Notes: generated by a model from the sequence alone, not told the origin. Positions 29,080 through 38,566 are shown, counted from the stretch's first letter. The stretch is DNA of 64,000 bases from Aliigemmobacter aestuarii (GCF_004799285.1 NZ_SSND01000004.1:62001-126000); one strand, 5' to 3'. Made by a program: numbers and translations.

Positions 29080-30219
29080 TCAGCCGCCCGACCCGACGCT
29101 GCCCAGTGACGAGGCGGCGCCAGTGGTGCCGGTGATCGCGCTGATGGTGCGTTGCCACTGCACATAGGGCGCTTCGGTCACATAGACGGTATCGCCGTCA
29201 CGGATCACGAAATCGCGTGCCTCGAACATGCCGGTGGGTTGGGTCAGGTCCAGCACATAGACCATGCGCTGATCGCCGATCAGGTCGTTGCGGCCCAGAA
29301 CGGCATTTGCGATTTCGGCGGGTTCGTTGCGGAAGACGAAGACGCCGGTCGGGTCCGCGGTCACCGCCGACAGGCCGCCGACCTGGGCGATGGCCTCGAT
29401 CGCCGACAGGGTCTGCGTCTCGAAGGGTACGCGGTTCTGTGTGCCGGTGGCGCCAAGCGCGGTAAAGGCGCGGTTGTCACGCTCGACCGTGATGCGGTCG
29501 CCGTTGCGCAGCGCGATGTCGAGCCCCGGATTTTCGTAAAGGTCGCGCAGCCAGACCTTGCCGGTCTTGCCGCCCCGCGTCACGCGCACGATGGCAACAT
29601 CGGGTTCGATGGCGATCCCGCCCGCCTTGGCCAGCATGGCCGAAAGCGTGCGCGTCGGCCGTTCGATCGGATAGACGCCCTGGCCGTTGACCGCGCCCGA
29701 GATCGAAACCGACGATCCGTCGCCCGCCACGCGCTGCACCGTCACCTGCGGGTCGGGCGTCTGCGTGTCGAGCTTGCGGGTGATCGCCTGGCGCAGGCCT
29801 TCGGGGGTCTGGCCCGCGGCCTTGATCCGCCCGGCGTAGGGCACGAAAATGAAGCCCTGACCATCGACCTGCACCTGATCCAGCAGGCTCACGCGCTGGC
29901 CGGTATTGCCCAGTAGCGGGTCGTCCTTGACGTTCTCGAACACGGTCAGCGCAAGGATATCGCCGGCAGAGATCGTGTCAGACCCGACCACGCCCGCATT
30001 GCGGAAATCGGATCCGAAGCCGAAGGCGGGGATGACCGAGGTGGCCTGGGTCACACGGTTGTTCACCGTCACAATGAAGGCATCGCCCTCGTTCAGTACC
30101 GAGCCTGCGAAGATTTCCTTCTTGTTCGGGCCGGGGCGGGGCAGACCGCAGCCCGCGACCATGCCCACAAGCGCGACAAGGGCCAATGCCTTGGCCCCTC
30201 TTGATGCCGAAAAAACCAC
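29080..30219 (-). CDS. Polysaccharide export outer-membrane lipoprotein (Wza/KpsD/CtrA-like)
   Basis: A 379-residue protein. The signal sequence ends in the lipobox MVAGCG. A Poly_export domain lies around GDILALTVFE and VDGQGFIFVPYAGRIKAAG (in parts), followed by SLBB-type repeats (SISGAVNGQGVYPI; NGDRITVERD). It forms the outer-membrane channel for capsule. GTG 30219 is preferred because AAAGGAG lies 8 nt upstream and the signal peptide then starts correctly; a TTG at 30264 is the longer alternative. It is flanked by kpsS and kpsC. Confidence 0.88.
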   Translation of the reverse strand: MVFSASRGAKALALVALVGMVAGCGLPRPGPNKKEIFAGSVLNEGDAFIVTVNNRVTQATSVIPAFGFGSDFRNAGVVGSDTISAGDILALTVFENVKDDPLLGNTGQRVSLLDQVQVDGQGFIFVPYAGRIKAAGQTPEGLRQAITRKLDTQTPDPQVTVQRVAGDGSSVSISGAVNGQGVYPIERPTRTLSAMLAKAGGIAIEPDVAIVRVTRGGKTGKVWLRDLYENPGLDIALRNGDRITVERDNRAFTALGATGTQNRVPFETQTLSAIEAIAQVGGLSAVTADPTGVFVFRNEPAEIANAVLGRNDLIGDQRMVYVLDLTQPTGMFEARDFVIRDGDTVYVTEAPYVQWQRTISAITGTTGAASSLGSVGSGG

Positions 30220-30308
30220 TGCTCGGGCTCCTTTACTGGATACTGCCTCAAGTTTTTTGTGCAAACCTATCGAAAGAGGCAGGAAAATGCCAGCACGGCG
30301 TTTCGCGG

Positions 30309-31598
30309 TCAGTTCACCAGACGCAACTGTTGCCGTGGTGCCGCGTTGCCCGATGTCAGCGCGTCATAGGGATCTTCGGGCGCCAGCATCATGTCGACGA
30401 CCTGCCGCAGCAGCGCGCGCCGCCCCTTTGAGGAATAGAACCCCCCCGGCACCTGCGAGGTTTCCAGCAGGTAATGGCGATAGTCGCGGTAGGCGCGGCT
30501 GTCGGGCCGGGTGGGCTGCGCGAAGAAGTCGTGCAGCGGCTGGGTCGAGACGAATTCCGGCTTGGCATAGACCGCGGCACCGAAACATTTCAGCGGAAGC
30601 CCGCGCCAAAGCACCTGCTGGCCGGCGGTGGAATTCACGGTGACGGCGCTGCGCGCATGGTTCAGAAGCTGGGCCAGCTTGCCGCCCCTGACGAAATGGA
30701 CACGTGCCGAAACGCCATGCTGGCGCGCCAGGCGGCGGATCTCGCGGGCCAGCGGCGCGCGCCCGTCTTCCAGCGGATGCGCCTTGAACACCAGATGGTG
30801 ATGTGGCGCGGCCCCGCGGGCGAAGCCCTCGATCACGAGCGCCAGGAATTCCGTCATGCTGGAAAACGGCGAATGCATGCGGAAACTTGCGTCATGTTCC
30901 AGTTGCAGAAGGCACAGGTGATAGGGAAAACCGCCATGCCTGATGCGGAAGGTGGCGATCATCCGTTCGACGATATGCAGCGGCAAAAGCGCAAGCCTGC
31001 GGCAATACAGCAGGAATTCCTGCCGGACGGTCAGCGCCCGATGCGGGCGGAAGTTGCGGTAATCCCAGAACCCGGTCAGCACGAACCAGTGATAGAGCGC
31101 GCCATAGAACATGTGCTGGCGCATGTCGCCCCAGCGGGCGGGCGCATCGGGCAGGTCGATGTCGGACTGCGCGAGCGCCGCCTGCATCTGGCTGACGGAC
31201 AGCGACATCAGGCGCGAATGGCCGTTCGATCCGCCGCGTTCGTATGTCACCCAGTGGGGGCGCAGATAGCCTTCCTCGAAGACATGCACGGTCAGCCCCG
31301 CCTCGCGTGCGATGGTCACCGCATGGGCATGGATCGGCCGCGTGTCGCCGTAAAGTACGACGTCGGTGATCCGGTAGTCGCGGATCAGGTCGCGGAAGGT
31401 GTCGGGCCATGCCTCGGGCGTGCCGCGATAGGGGATGAAGCTGCGGCTGGTGGGCCAGAAGGCGCGGTCGCCGCGATTGAAGCCGACGCGCCAGACCTGC
31501 GCGCCCGAGGCTTCGACCATCCGGCCCAGCCGGTGGAAGAACGGCCCATGCGGACCTTGCAGAAAAAGGAACCGGCGATCCTCACCCGAAAGACGCAT
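30309..31598 (-). CDS. kpsS: Capsular polysaccharide synthesis protein KpsS-like
   Basis: A 429-residue protein of the Capsule_synth family. The N-terminus FLFLQGPHGPFFHRLG and the stretch FEEGYLRPHWVTYERGG are characteristic of KpsS, the enzyme that adds the first Kdo to the lipid anchor. Later motifs include VFKAHPLEDG and VTVNSTAGQQVLWRGLP. It precedes the export lipoprotein gene by 89 bp on the same strand. The ABC transporter genes (kpsM/T/E) are not in the window. Confidence 0.9.
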   Translation of the reverse strand: MRLSGEDRRFLFLQGPHGPFFHRLGRMVEASGAQVWRVGFNRGDRAFWPTSRSFIPYRGTPEAWPDTFRDLIRDYRITDVVLYGDTRPIHAHAVTIAREAGLTVHVFEEGYLRPHWVTYERGGSNGHSRLMSLSVSQMQAALAQSDIDLPDAPARWGDMRQHMFYGALYHWFVLTGFWDYRNFRPHRALTVRQEFLLYCRRLALLPLHIVERMIATFRIRHGGFPYHLCLLQLEHDASFRMHSPFSSMTEFLALVIEGFARGAAPHHHLVFKAHPLEDGRAPLAREIRRLARQHGVSARVHFVRGGKLAQLLNHARSAVTVNSTAGQQVLWRGLPLKCFGAAVYAKPEFVSTQPLHDFFAQPTRPDSRAYRDYRHYLLETSQVPGGFYSSKGRRALLRQVVDMMLAPEDPYDALTSGNAAPRQQLRLVN

Positions 31599-31793
31599 AC
31601 CCACACCCGTTTGCCCGCACCCGACTAGCAGAGCGGCCCCCCGCGAAGAAAGGGGAAAACCCACACGACCCCGTCAATACCTGCCAAGAAGGGCGGAAAT
31701 GCGGCAACCCTAGCCGCGCCCGGCTTGCACGCGGGGGCCGGGCGGGCTACCTCGGGGGACGGATGCGGGGCTGACGGACGAAGGAGACGGGCG

Positions 31794-32390
31794 ATGTTCA
31801 CCGGGATCGTGACGGACATCGGCGAGGTGCTGGAGCTGGAGCAGACGGGCGACCTGCGCGCCCGGATCGGCACGCATTACGACGTGGAGGGAATCGACAT
31901 CGGCGCCTCGATCGCCTGTGACGGCGTCTGCCTGACGGTGATCGCCCTGGGGCGCGAGCCGATGAACTGGTTCGACGTCCAGATCAGCGCCGAAAGCGTG
32001 GCCAAGACGAACATCGGCGGCTGGCACAAGGGCAAGCAGATCAACCTGGAACGCGCGCTGAAGGTGGGCGACGAACTGGGCGGGCATATCGTTTCGGGCC
32101 ATGTCGACGGTGTGGCCGAGGTGGTGCGCCTGACCCCCGAGGGCGACAGCCTGCGCGTGACCTTCCGCGCGCCCGAGGCGCTGGCCCGTTTCATCGCGCC
32201 GAAAGGGTCTGTCGCGCTGAACGGCACATCGCTGACCGTGAACGAGGTCGATGGCTGCGATTTCGGCATCAACTTCATCCCGCATACCCGGAAGGCCACC
32301 ACATGGGGCGGCGTCGCGGTGGGGGATCGCGTCAACCTCGAGGTCGATACGATGGCGCGCTATGTCGCGCGGCTCAGGGACTGGTCGTGA
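31794..32390 (+). CDS. ribE: Riboflavin synthase, alpha subunit
   Basis: A 198-residue protein with two tandem lumazine-binding domains. It begins MFTGIVTDIG, and the second domain begins near GHIVSGHVDGVAEV. SIACDGVCLTV and SVALNGTSLTVNEV are the paired motifs of the two halves. It dismutates two 6,7-dimethyl-8-ribityllumazine molecules to riboflavin. ATG 31794 follows AAGGAGA. The stop overlaps the next start by one base (TGATG). Confidence 0.95.
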   Translation: MFTGIVTDIGEVLELEQTGDLRARIGTHYDVEGIDIGASIACDGVCLTVIALGREPMNWFDVQISAESVAKTNIGGWHKGKQINLERALKVGDELGGHIVSGHVDGVAEVVRLTPEGDSLRVTFRAPEALARFIAPKGSVALNGTSLTVNEVDGCDFGINFIPHTRKATTWGGVAVGDRVNLEVDTMARYVARLRDWS

Positions 32391-32950
32391 TGGCTGGCAT
32401 CGGCCCCGGCCATAACGGCGGCCCGACGATGGAGCCGGGCACAAGCTGGCGGCGGCATTGCTGGAGCGCGGCGCGGGCCAGCCTGTTGCCGACCCTGCCG
32501 GTCGAGGTGGTCCGCCTGCGCGTTCGGCGGGCTGCGGAACTGGGGCTTGATTACCGGACCTATGCCGGGGTACGGGCCACCACAGGGCATGACATCGTGG
32601 CCTTTCTCTTTTCCACCAATGCCTTGCGGATGCTGCGCGACGGTCAGCCCATGCCCTGCGCGCGCCGGGAAAAGCTGGCTTCGCTGACGTCCTGCGGGCG
32701 CGTGGCGCTGGTGCAGGGCAGGCTGTCGCGCGACCGGGTGCTGGCGCAGGCCGAAGGCGCACTTGACACGGCCCACCCCGCCCCGGCGCCTCTTGCGCAA
32801 TGGGGCGAGGCGCGTGCGGTGCTGCGCGCGGCGCTTGGCCGGTTGCCCTCGGATCAGGTGGTCCTTGTCGGGGATCACGGGCTTGAAGGCGAATGGGCCG
32901 CCGCCGCCCGCCTAGCCGCCTGGCTGCCCGCCGAACGCTATTTCGCCTGA
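32390..32950 (+). CDS. Hypothetical protein coupled to riboflavin synthase
   Basis: A 186-residue protein beginning MAGIGPGHNGGPTMEPGTSW. The GPGHNGGP stretch recurs, from memory, at the N-terminus of several Rhodobacteraceae hypothetical proteins. The body contains a possible DNA-binding-like helical stretch (VRLRVRRAAELGLDYRTYAG), and the second part has VLVGDHGLEGEWAAAARLA. No function is assigned. It shares one base with the ribE stop and overlaps the convergent oxidase gene by 13 bp. Confidence 0.7.
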   Translation: MAGIGPGHNGGPTMEPGTSWRRHCWSAARASLLPTLPVEVVRLRVRRAAELGLDYRTYAGVRATTGHDIVAFLFSTNALRMLRDGQPMPCARREKLASLTSCGRVALVQGRLSRDRVLAQAEGALDTAHPAPAPLAQWGEARAVLRAALGRLPSDQVVLVGDHGLEGEWAAAARLAAWLPAERYFA

Positions 32951-34356
32951 CGCAGCACTGCGCCGGGGTTCATGATCCCCAACGGGTCAAGCGCATCCTT
33001 GATCGCCCGCATGGCGGCGAGTTTCGCCGGATCGCCGTAGGTTTCCAGATCCTTGACCTTCAGCCGCCCGATGCCGTGTTCGGCGCTGACCGATCCGCCC
33101 ATTTCGTGCACCAGATCATGCACGCAGGTCTTGATCGCGTCGCGCGCGCCCTCGTGGTCGGCCCGGCTCTGGCCGCGCGCGGGAAAGACGTTGTAATGCA
33201 GGTTGCCGTCGCCCAGGTGGCCAAAGCAGTTTATCCGCCATTCGCCCAACCGGGCCAGCGCGGGGCCCGCCCTGTCGATGAAGGCCGGGATTTCCGACAG
33301 CGGCAGCGAGATATCATGCGAGGACACCGCGCCGATGTGCCGGTTCGCCTCGGGCAGGCTTTCGCGCAGGGTCCAGAAATCGTGCCGCTGCGCCTCGTTC
33401 TGGGCGATCACCCCGTCGGTGACCAGACCCGCCTCGGCGCCGGCGACGAACAGCGCCTCAAGCGCTTCGGCGGGGTCCAGACCAGTGGGCAGGCCGAGGT
33501 CGATCAGCACCATCCAGTCCGGCGGATCGGCCAGGGGATGGCGCACCTGCGGCATGGTTTCCGACAGGAATTCAAGGCCCTGGCGCGCGATCAGCTCGAA
33601 GGCCGACACAAGGCCGGGCAGGTGATCCTGGGTCAGCGCCAGAAGGTCCAGCGCGGCCGAGGGCGAGGGCACGACAAACAGCGCCGTTCCCTGTCCCGCC
33701 GGGCGGGGAAACAGGCGCAGGGTCGCGGCGGTGATGATCCCCAGCGTGCCTTCCGAGCCTATCAGCAGGTTGCGCAGGTCGTAGCCGGTGTTGTCCTTCC
33801 GCAGCCGTCTCAGCCCGTGCCAGATGCTGCCGTCGGGCAGCACCGCCTCAAGCCCCAGGCACAGGTCACGAGCGTTGCCATAGCGCAGCACATTAACGCC
33901 GCCCGCATTGGCCGCCAGATTGCCGCCGATCCGGCAGGACCCGTCCGAGGCCAGCGCCAGCGGGAACAGCCGGTTCACGCCTTCGGCTGCGGCCTGGATA
34001 TCGGCCAGGATCGCACCGGCTTCGGCGATCAGCACGTTTTCGCGTGGCAGCACCTCGCGGATGCGGGTCATCCGTTCCAGCGACAGGATCAGCGGCAGCG
34101 GGCCATCGGGCATCACCTGCCCGCCGACAAGCCCGGTGCCGCCGCCAAGCGGCACGATGCCCACCCGCGCCTCGGCTGCGGCCCGGACGATGGTGGCGAC
34201 CTCGCCGGTCGTGGCCGGGCAGGCCACCGCCCCCGCGATCCCGTGCCAGCGGCCGCGCGGTTCTTCCAGATGGCGGCTTTCGGGTGTGCGCAGCGTGCCT
34301 TCGGGCAAGATCGCGCGGAGGCGGTCAAGAAAGGCGGCATCGGCAGGGTTCAGCAT
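32938..34356 (-). CDS. FAD-linked oxidase (GlcD/D-lactate dehydrogenase-like)
   Basis: A 472-residue protein of the FAD_binding_4/FAD-oxidase_C family. The PP-loop PLGGGTGLVGGQV and downstream GGNLAANAGGVNVLRYG bind FAD. The C-terminal part has INCFGHLGDGNLHYNVFP and VSAEHGIGRLK, typical of D-2-hydroxyacid dehydrogenases (D-lactate, glycolate, D-2-hydroxyglutarate). The exact substrate is unclear because no partner subunits are adjacent. Confidence 0.9.
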   Translation of the reverse strand: MLNPADAAFLDRLRAILPEGTLRTPESRHLEEPRGRWHGIAGAVACPATTGEVATIVRAAAEARVGIVPLGGGTGLVGGQVMPDGPLPLILSLERMTRIREVLPRENVLIAEAGAILADIQAAAEGVNRLFPLALASDGSCRIGGNLAANAGGVNVLRYGNARDLCLGLEAVLPDGSIWHGLRRLRKDNTGYDLRNLLIGSEGTLGIITAATLRLFPRPAGQGTALFVVPSPSAALDLLALTQDHLPGLVSAFELIARQGLEFLSETMPQVRHPLADPPDWMVLIDLGLPTGLDPAEALEALFVAGAEAGLVTDGVIAQNEAQRHDFWTLRESLPEANRHIGAVSSHDISLPLSEIPAFIDRAGPALARLGEWRINCFGHLGDGNLHYNVFPARGQSRADHEGARDAIKTCVHDLVHEMGGSVSAEHGIGRLKVKDLETYGDPAKLAAMRAIKDALDPLGIMNPGAVLRQAK

Positions 34357-34402
34357 CGTCGGGTGCTCCGGTTTCCGGTCGATCCGTAAACCGCGCCGAC
34401 GT

Positions 34403-35200
34403 TCAGGGCAACCACTCGGGCTCCAGCACCATGATCGTGGGGCGCGAGGGCAGTTTCTGAAGGGACAGGTCGATTTCCGAAAGGCCCGTGCGGACGACCT
34501 CGAACTCGCCGCTCATGTCGGCAAGGAAGATGTCGAGCGAGGCGCCGGAAAACCAGTGCATCGGCATCACGATCGACGACCGCAGCCTGCGCACCACATC
34601 GGCCATCGCGGCCACATCCATCGTATAGCCGCCGTCGACCGGCACCATCACCACATCAAGCCGCCCGATTGCGGCAAACTGGTTGTCGTCGGGGATGTGA
34701 TGCAGGTGGCCCAGATGGCCGATGCAAAGCCCCGCCGCCTCGAAGATGAAGATCGAATTGCCGTCGGGCCGCACCGCCCCGAACCGGCGCACGTCGGTGG
34801 GCACGTTGCGGATCAGCATCTCGCCTAGATCCAGCCGGTGCTCGGCCGCCCCGCCCAGATCGTCCCAGCCCTGAAGGACATGGGGAATGCGCGGATCGGG
34901 CCGGTCGGTCCAGTGGGTCCGATGGGCGTTGTTCATCGTGACCACATCGGGCACGAAATCCGTCGGCCCGATATATCCCTGGTAATCGGTGACGACCGTC
35001 ACCCCGCCGGTGGTGCGGATCGCGAAGCTTGCATGGTCGAGATAGCGGATGCGAACGTGATCTTCGTCCAGCGGGTCCATGTAGGCGGCGGGGATCACGC
35101 GGTCGATGTCCCTGGCCAGCGCGATGCAATGGCTGGGGATACGGTCCTGCGCCATCGCGGGCAGCGCGGTCAGGCAAAGGGCAAGGGCGAAACGCAGCAT
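34403..35200 (-). CDS. Secreted metallo-beta-lactamase-fold hydrolase
   Basis: A 265-residue protein with a signal peptide (cut near AMAQD). MBL-fold features of the UlaG-like branch are DHASFAIRTTGGVTVVTDYQG, LCIGHLGHLHH and MPMHWFS. The usual HxHxDH cluster is not seen: the corresponding position reads MNNAHRTHWTD. The metal set is therefore atypical and activity is uncertain. ATG 35200 follows a near-consensus AGGAGG. The leader carries a 14-bp tandem duplication. Confidence 0.8.
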   Translation of the reverse strand: MLRFALALCLTALPAMAQDRIPSHCIALARDIDRVIPAAYMDPLDEDHVRIRYLDHASFAIRTTGGVTVVTDYQGYIGPTDFVPDVVTMNNAHRTHWTDRPDPRIPHVLQGWDDLGGAAEHRLDLGEMLIRNVPTDVRRFGAVRPDGNSIFIFEAAGLCIGHLGHLHHIPDDNQFAAIGRLDVVMVPVDGGYTMDVAAMADVVRRLRSSIVMPMHWFSGASLDIFLADMSGEFEVVRTGLSEIDLSLQKLPSRPTIMVLEPEWLP

Positions 35201-35270
35201 CGGCAATCCTCCTTGACGGGAAGGATAGCGCGCCTGCGCAAATCGGAAAGCGCGAGGAGACCTGTTCGAC

Positions 35271-35298
35271 GGAAAGTGATCGGCGGAAAGTGATCGGC
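35271..35298. repeat. 14-bp tandem duplication
   Basis: GGAAAGTGATCGGC occurs twice in direct succession, about 70 bp upstream of the MBL-fold gene start and between two leftward genes. It may be a simple slippage duplication. Confidence 0.85.
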
Positions 35299-35320
35299 GG
35301 CAAGCGGTGGTCGGGGCCGG

Positions 35321-35911
35321 TCAGGCCATGCCGATCTCGGTCCGGCCGCGCCGGTCGCCCCGGAGGTTGGCGTAAAGCACATGGTTGCGCCAGCGCCCGT
35401 TGATCTGAAGATAGGCCTGCGCCACGCCTTCGTACTTGAAGCCCGATTTTTCCAGCACCCCGCGCGAGGCCGCGTTTTCCGGCAGGCAGGCGGCCTCGAT
35501 CCGGCTCAGGTCAAGCATGGTGAAGGCATGATGCACCACGGCGCGGATCGCCTCGCGCATGTAGCCCTGACGGGCGTGCTGTGCGCCCACCCAATACCCC
35601 AGGGTGCCCGCCTGAACCGGGCCGCGGCGGATGTTGTCCAGCGTGATCGCGCCAAGCAGCACCATGTCATCGCGCCGGAACATCATCAGCGGCATGGCGG
35701 TGCCCTGCGACCAGGCGCGGTTGGCCCAGTAGACCCGGTTGGTGAAGGCCTTGCGCGACAGGTGGTCATGCGACCAGACCGGTTCCCACGGGGTGAGGAA
35801 AGCGGCGCTTTGCTGGCGCAGGCTCATCCACTGCACGTAATCGGCGTGGATGGGCAGGCGCAGGGTCATCCTTTCCGTCTCGACCCTCAGCTTGCGCTTC
35901 AGGCCCAGCAT
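35321..35911 (-). CDS. GNAT N-acetyltransferase, RimJ/RimL type
   Basis: A 196-residue acetyltransferase. The acetyl-CoA loop lies at GAQHARQGYMREAIRAV and the RimJ-type C-terminal motif at NAASRGVLEKSGFKYEGVAQAYLQ (in parts). It may modify the N-terminus of a ribosomal protein or an amine. Its start overlaps the M16 peptidase stop by one base, making it the last gene of the long cta-thrC-peptidase run. Confidence 0.88.
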   Translation of the reverse strand: MLGLKRKLRVETERMTLRLPIHADYVQWMSLRQQSAAFLTPWEPVWSHDHLSRKAFTNRVYWANRAWSQGTAMPLMMFRRDDMVLLGAITLDNIRRGPVQAGTLGYWVGAQHARQGYMREAIRAVVHHAFTMLDLSRIEAACLPENAASRGVLEKSGFKYEGVAQAYLQINGRWRNHVLYANLRGDRRGRTEIGMA

Positions 35912-37170
35912 CAGGCGGCAAGCCGCTTGCGGATGGTTTCCACATCGGGCGCTGCCCCGACCGGGCCATACAGCGCCAGCGCCGCCGGGGCGATGGTCAG
36001 CCCCGCGCCGAAGTCGCGCACCGCGCCGGTCGTCACCGCGTCGATCTTGCCCACGGTTTCATCGACATCCGGGATCCGGTCCCAGATCGCCAGAAGCCGG
36101 GCGTTCCGTTCGGCGCGCGACGACGGGCTTTCCAGACCCATCAGAAGCCCCGCCTTCAGTTGCGCGCGGGCGCGGGCAACCTCGGCCTCGGTCATGTCGG
36201 ATGCGGCGCGCTTCATCTCGTCCGCGGTCAGATGCGTCAGATCGGCGATCTCGTCCTCGGAGGTCCCCGCATAGACGGTGATCTGCCCGGTATCGGCATA
36301 GGCCGCGGACTGGGCGAAGATCGAATAGCACAGGCCCCGTTCCTCGCGGATCTTCTGGAACAAGCGCGAGGACATCCCGCCCCCCATCGCCATCGAATAG
36401 ACCTGCGCGGTAAAGACCGCGTCATCGCGATAGCCGGGCGCCTCGAAGGCCATTGCGAAATGCACCTGTTCCAGGTCCTTCACCTCGCGTCGCTCGCCCG
36501 GCGCAAAGCGGGCGGGTTCGACGGCGCGGCGGCCCACAGGGGCCAGCCCGCCGAAGATCGCGGTCGCCTGGGCCACGATGGCGTCATGGTCCACGCCGCC
36601 CGCCGCCGAAAGGATCATCTGGTCGGGGCCGTAATGTTCGCCAACGAACCGCAGGAAATCGTCCCGTTCAAATGCCGATACGCGGTCGGAAAGACCAAGG
36701 ATCGTGCGCCCGAAAGATTGATCGGGATAGGAAACCTCGGTCAGCCAGTCAAAGATGATATCGTCGGGCGTATCCAGCGCCTGACCGATTTCCTGAAGGA
36801 TCACGTGGCGTTCCACCTCGATTTCTTTCGGGTCGAAGATCGGGTTCAGCACGATGTCGGAAATCACGTCGATTGCCAGCGCCACGTCATCGGACAGCAC
36901 CCGCGCGTAATAGGCGGTGGTTTCCTTCGATGTGTAGGCGTTGATGTAGCCGCCGACATCCTCGATCTCTTCGGCGATCTGAAGCGGCGTCCGGGTTTTC
37001 GTGCCCTTGAACGCCATGTGTTCCAGAAAATGCGCGATCCCGTTCTGTTCGGGGCGTTCATGCCGCCCGCCCGCCGCGATCCAGATCCCGACCGAGGCCG
37101 ATTTCATCCGGGCCATCGTCTCGGTCACGATGCGCAAGCCGTTGGGAAGGGTGTGGATGCGGACGGTCAA
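35911..37170 (-). CDS. M16 family zinc peptidase (processing-peptidase-like)
   Basis: A 419-residue protein. The inverted zinc motif HFLEH (H47-H51) and the distal ligand E127 in VILQEIG define an active M16 peptidase, similar to mitochondrial processing peptidase beta. The second, inactive M16 domain follows. The protein is near-identical in size to the alphaproteobacterial PepR/MPP-like enzymes. Its start overlaps thrC by 4 nt. Confidence 0.94.
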   Translation of the reverse strand: MTVRIHTLPNGLRIVTETMARMKSASVGIWIAAGGRHERPEQNGIAHFLEHMAFKGTKTRTPLQIAEEIEDVGGYINAYTSKETTAYYARVLSDDVALAIDVISDIVLNPIFDPKEIEVERHVILQEIGQALDTPDDIIFDWLTEVSYPDQSFGRTILGLSDRVSAFERDDFLRFVGEHYGPDQMILSAAGGVDHDAIVAQATAIFGGLAPVGRRAVEPARFAPGERREVKDLEQVHFAMAFEAPGYRDDAVFTAQVYSMAMGGGMSSRLFQKIREERGLCYSIFAQSAAYADTGQITVYAGTSEDEIADLTHLTADEMKRAASDMTEAEVARARAQLKAGLLMGLESPSSRAERNARLLAIWDRIPDVDETVGKIDAVTTGAVRDFGAGLTIAPAALALYGPVGAAPDVETIRKRLAA

Positions 37171-38552
37171 TGCCCGGTCCTTTCCAGCACCAGCGCCTTC
37201 AGCGCCTCAAGGTCATTGGGCACCCGGCTGACCCGTTCCGATCGGTCGAACAGATCGGCCATGCGCGCCGGCAGGGCAGGGCGCAGGCCGGTGGCCCGTT
37301 CCACCGCGTCGGGGAATTTCGCCGGATGGGCGGTGGCCAGCGTGATCATCGGGGTCGCGCCCAGATGGCCCTCGGCCACCTTCACGCCCACGGCGCTGTG
37401 CGGGCACAGAACCTCGCCCGTCTGGTCGCGCAGGCGGGTGATGGTGGCCAGCGTCTCGTCTTCCGAACAGCGACCGGAGGAGAAGATTTCGCGCAGGGTC
37501 TGCAAGGCGCCCTGGCTGATCGAGAAGCCGCCGGTCTTCAGCTCGTCCATCAGTTGCGCGATGGCCGCCCCGTCGCGCCCATAGGCATCGAACAACGCGC
37601 GTTCGAAGTTCGACGAGACCTGGATGTCCATCGACGGGCTGATCGAGGGCTTGACCCCGTCGGTGCGGTATTCGCCCCCCGACAGGGCGCGGTGCAGGAT
37701 GTCATTCTGGTTGGTGGCGACCACCAGCCGGTCGATCGGCAGACCCATCTGCCGGGCGATGTAGCCCGCGAAGATATCGCCGAAATTGCCGGTTGGCACC
37801 GTGAAGCTGACAGTGCGATGCGGCGCGCCCAGGCTGACGGCGGAGGAGAAATAATAGACGACCTGCGCCAGAACCCGCGCCCAGTTGATGCTGTTCACGC
37901 CTGCCAGCCGCACACGATCGCGGAAGGCGAAATCGTTGAACATGTCCTTCAGCCGCGCCTGCGCGTCATCGAAGCTGCCGTCGATGGCCAATGCGTGCAC
38001 GTTCGCCTCGGCCGGGGTGGTCATCTGGCGGCGCTGCACCTCGCTGACGCGGCCATGCGGGAACAGGATGAACACATCCACGTTCGACAGGCCCTTGAAT
38101 GCCTCGATCGCGGCCGATCCGGTATCGCCCGAGGTGGCGCCGACGATGGTGATCCGTTCGCCGGTCTTTGCAAGCGCCGCCTGCATCAGCTGGCCGATCA
38201 GCTGCATGGCGAAGTCCTTGAAGGCCAGCGTCGGGCCGTGGAACAGCTCCAGCAGGAAGTGGTTCGGGCCAAGCTGGACAAGCGGCGCGCGCGCGGCATG
38301 GCCGAAACCGGCATAGGCCTTGGCGATCAGTCCGCGGAATTCGTCATCGGTGAAGGTGTCGCCGATGTAGGGGCGCATCACGCGGTAGGCGATGTCCTCA
38401 TAGGACAGGCCGGCCAGGGCGGCGATCTCGGCCTTCGACATCTGCGGCACGGTTTCGGGAACATAAAGTCCGCCGTCGCGGGCAAGGCCCGTCATCATCG
38501 CTTCGCCGAAGGTCAGCGCCGGGGCCTGACCCCGGGTCGAGATATAGCGCAT
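37167..38552 (-). CDS. thrC: Threonine synthase
   Basis: A 461-residue PLP enzyme of fold type II. It opens MRYISTRGQAPALTFGEAM, and the PLP lysine is K112 in PTLAFKDFAMQ. The phosphate-binding GATSGDTGSAAIEAF and NFGDIFAGY also match the ThrC long form. It converts O-phosphohomoserine to threonine. The reading frame extends 5' to 39146, but the ATG at 38552 matches family starts. Overlaps the peptidase gene by 4 nt. Confidence 0.96.
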   Translation of the reverse strand: MRYISTRGQAPALTFGEAMMTGLARDGGLYVPETVPQMSKAEIAALAGLSYEDIAYRVMRPYIGDTFTDDEFRGLIAKAYAGFGHAARAPLVQLGPNHFLLELFHGPTLAFKDFAMQLIGQLMQAALAKTGERITIVGATSGDTGSAAIEAFKGLSNVDVFILFPHGRVSEVQRRQMTTPAEANVHALAIDGSFDDAQARLKDMFNDFAFRDRVRLAGVNSINWARVLAQVVYYFSSAVSLGAPHRTVSFTVPTGNFGDIFAGYIARQMGLPIDRLVVATNQNDILHRALSGGEYRTDGVKPSISPSMDIQVSSNFERALFDAYGRDGAAIAQLMDELKTGGFSISQGALQTLREIFSSGRCSEDETLATITRLRDQTGEVLCPHSAVGVKVAEGHLGATPMITLATAHPAKFPDAVERATGLRPALPARMADLFDRSERVSRVPNDLEALKALVLERTGH

Positions 38553-38566
38553 GGTGCCCCTGTCTC

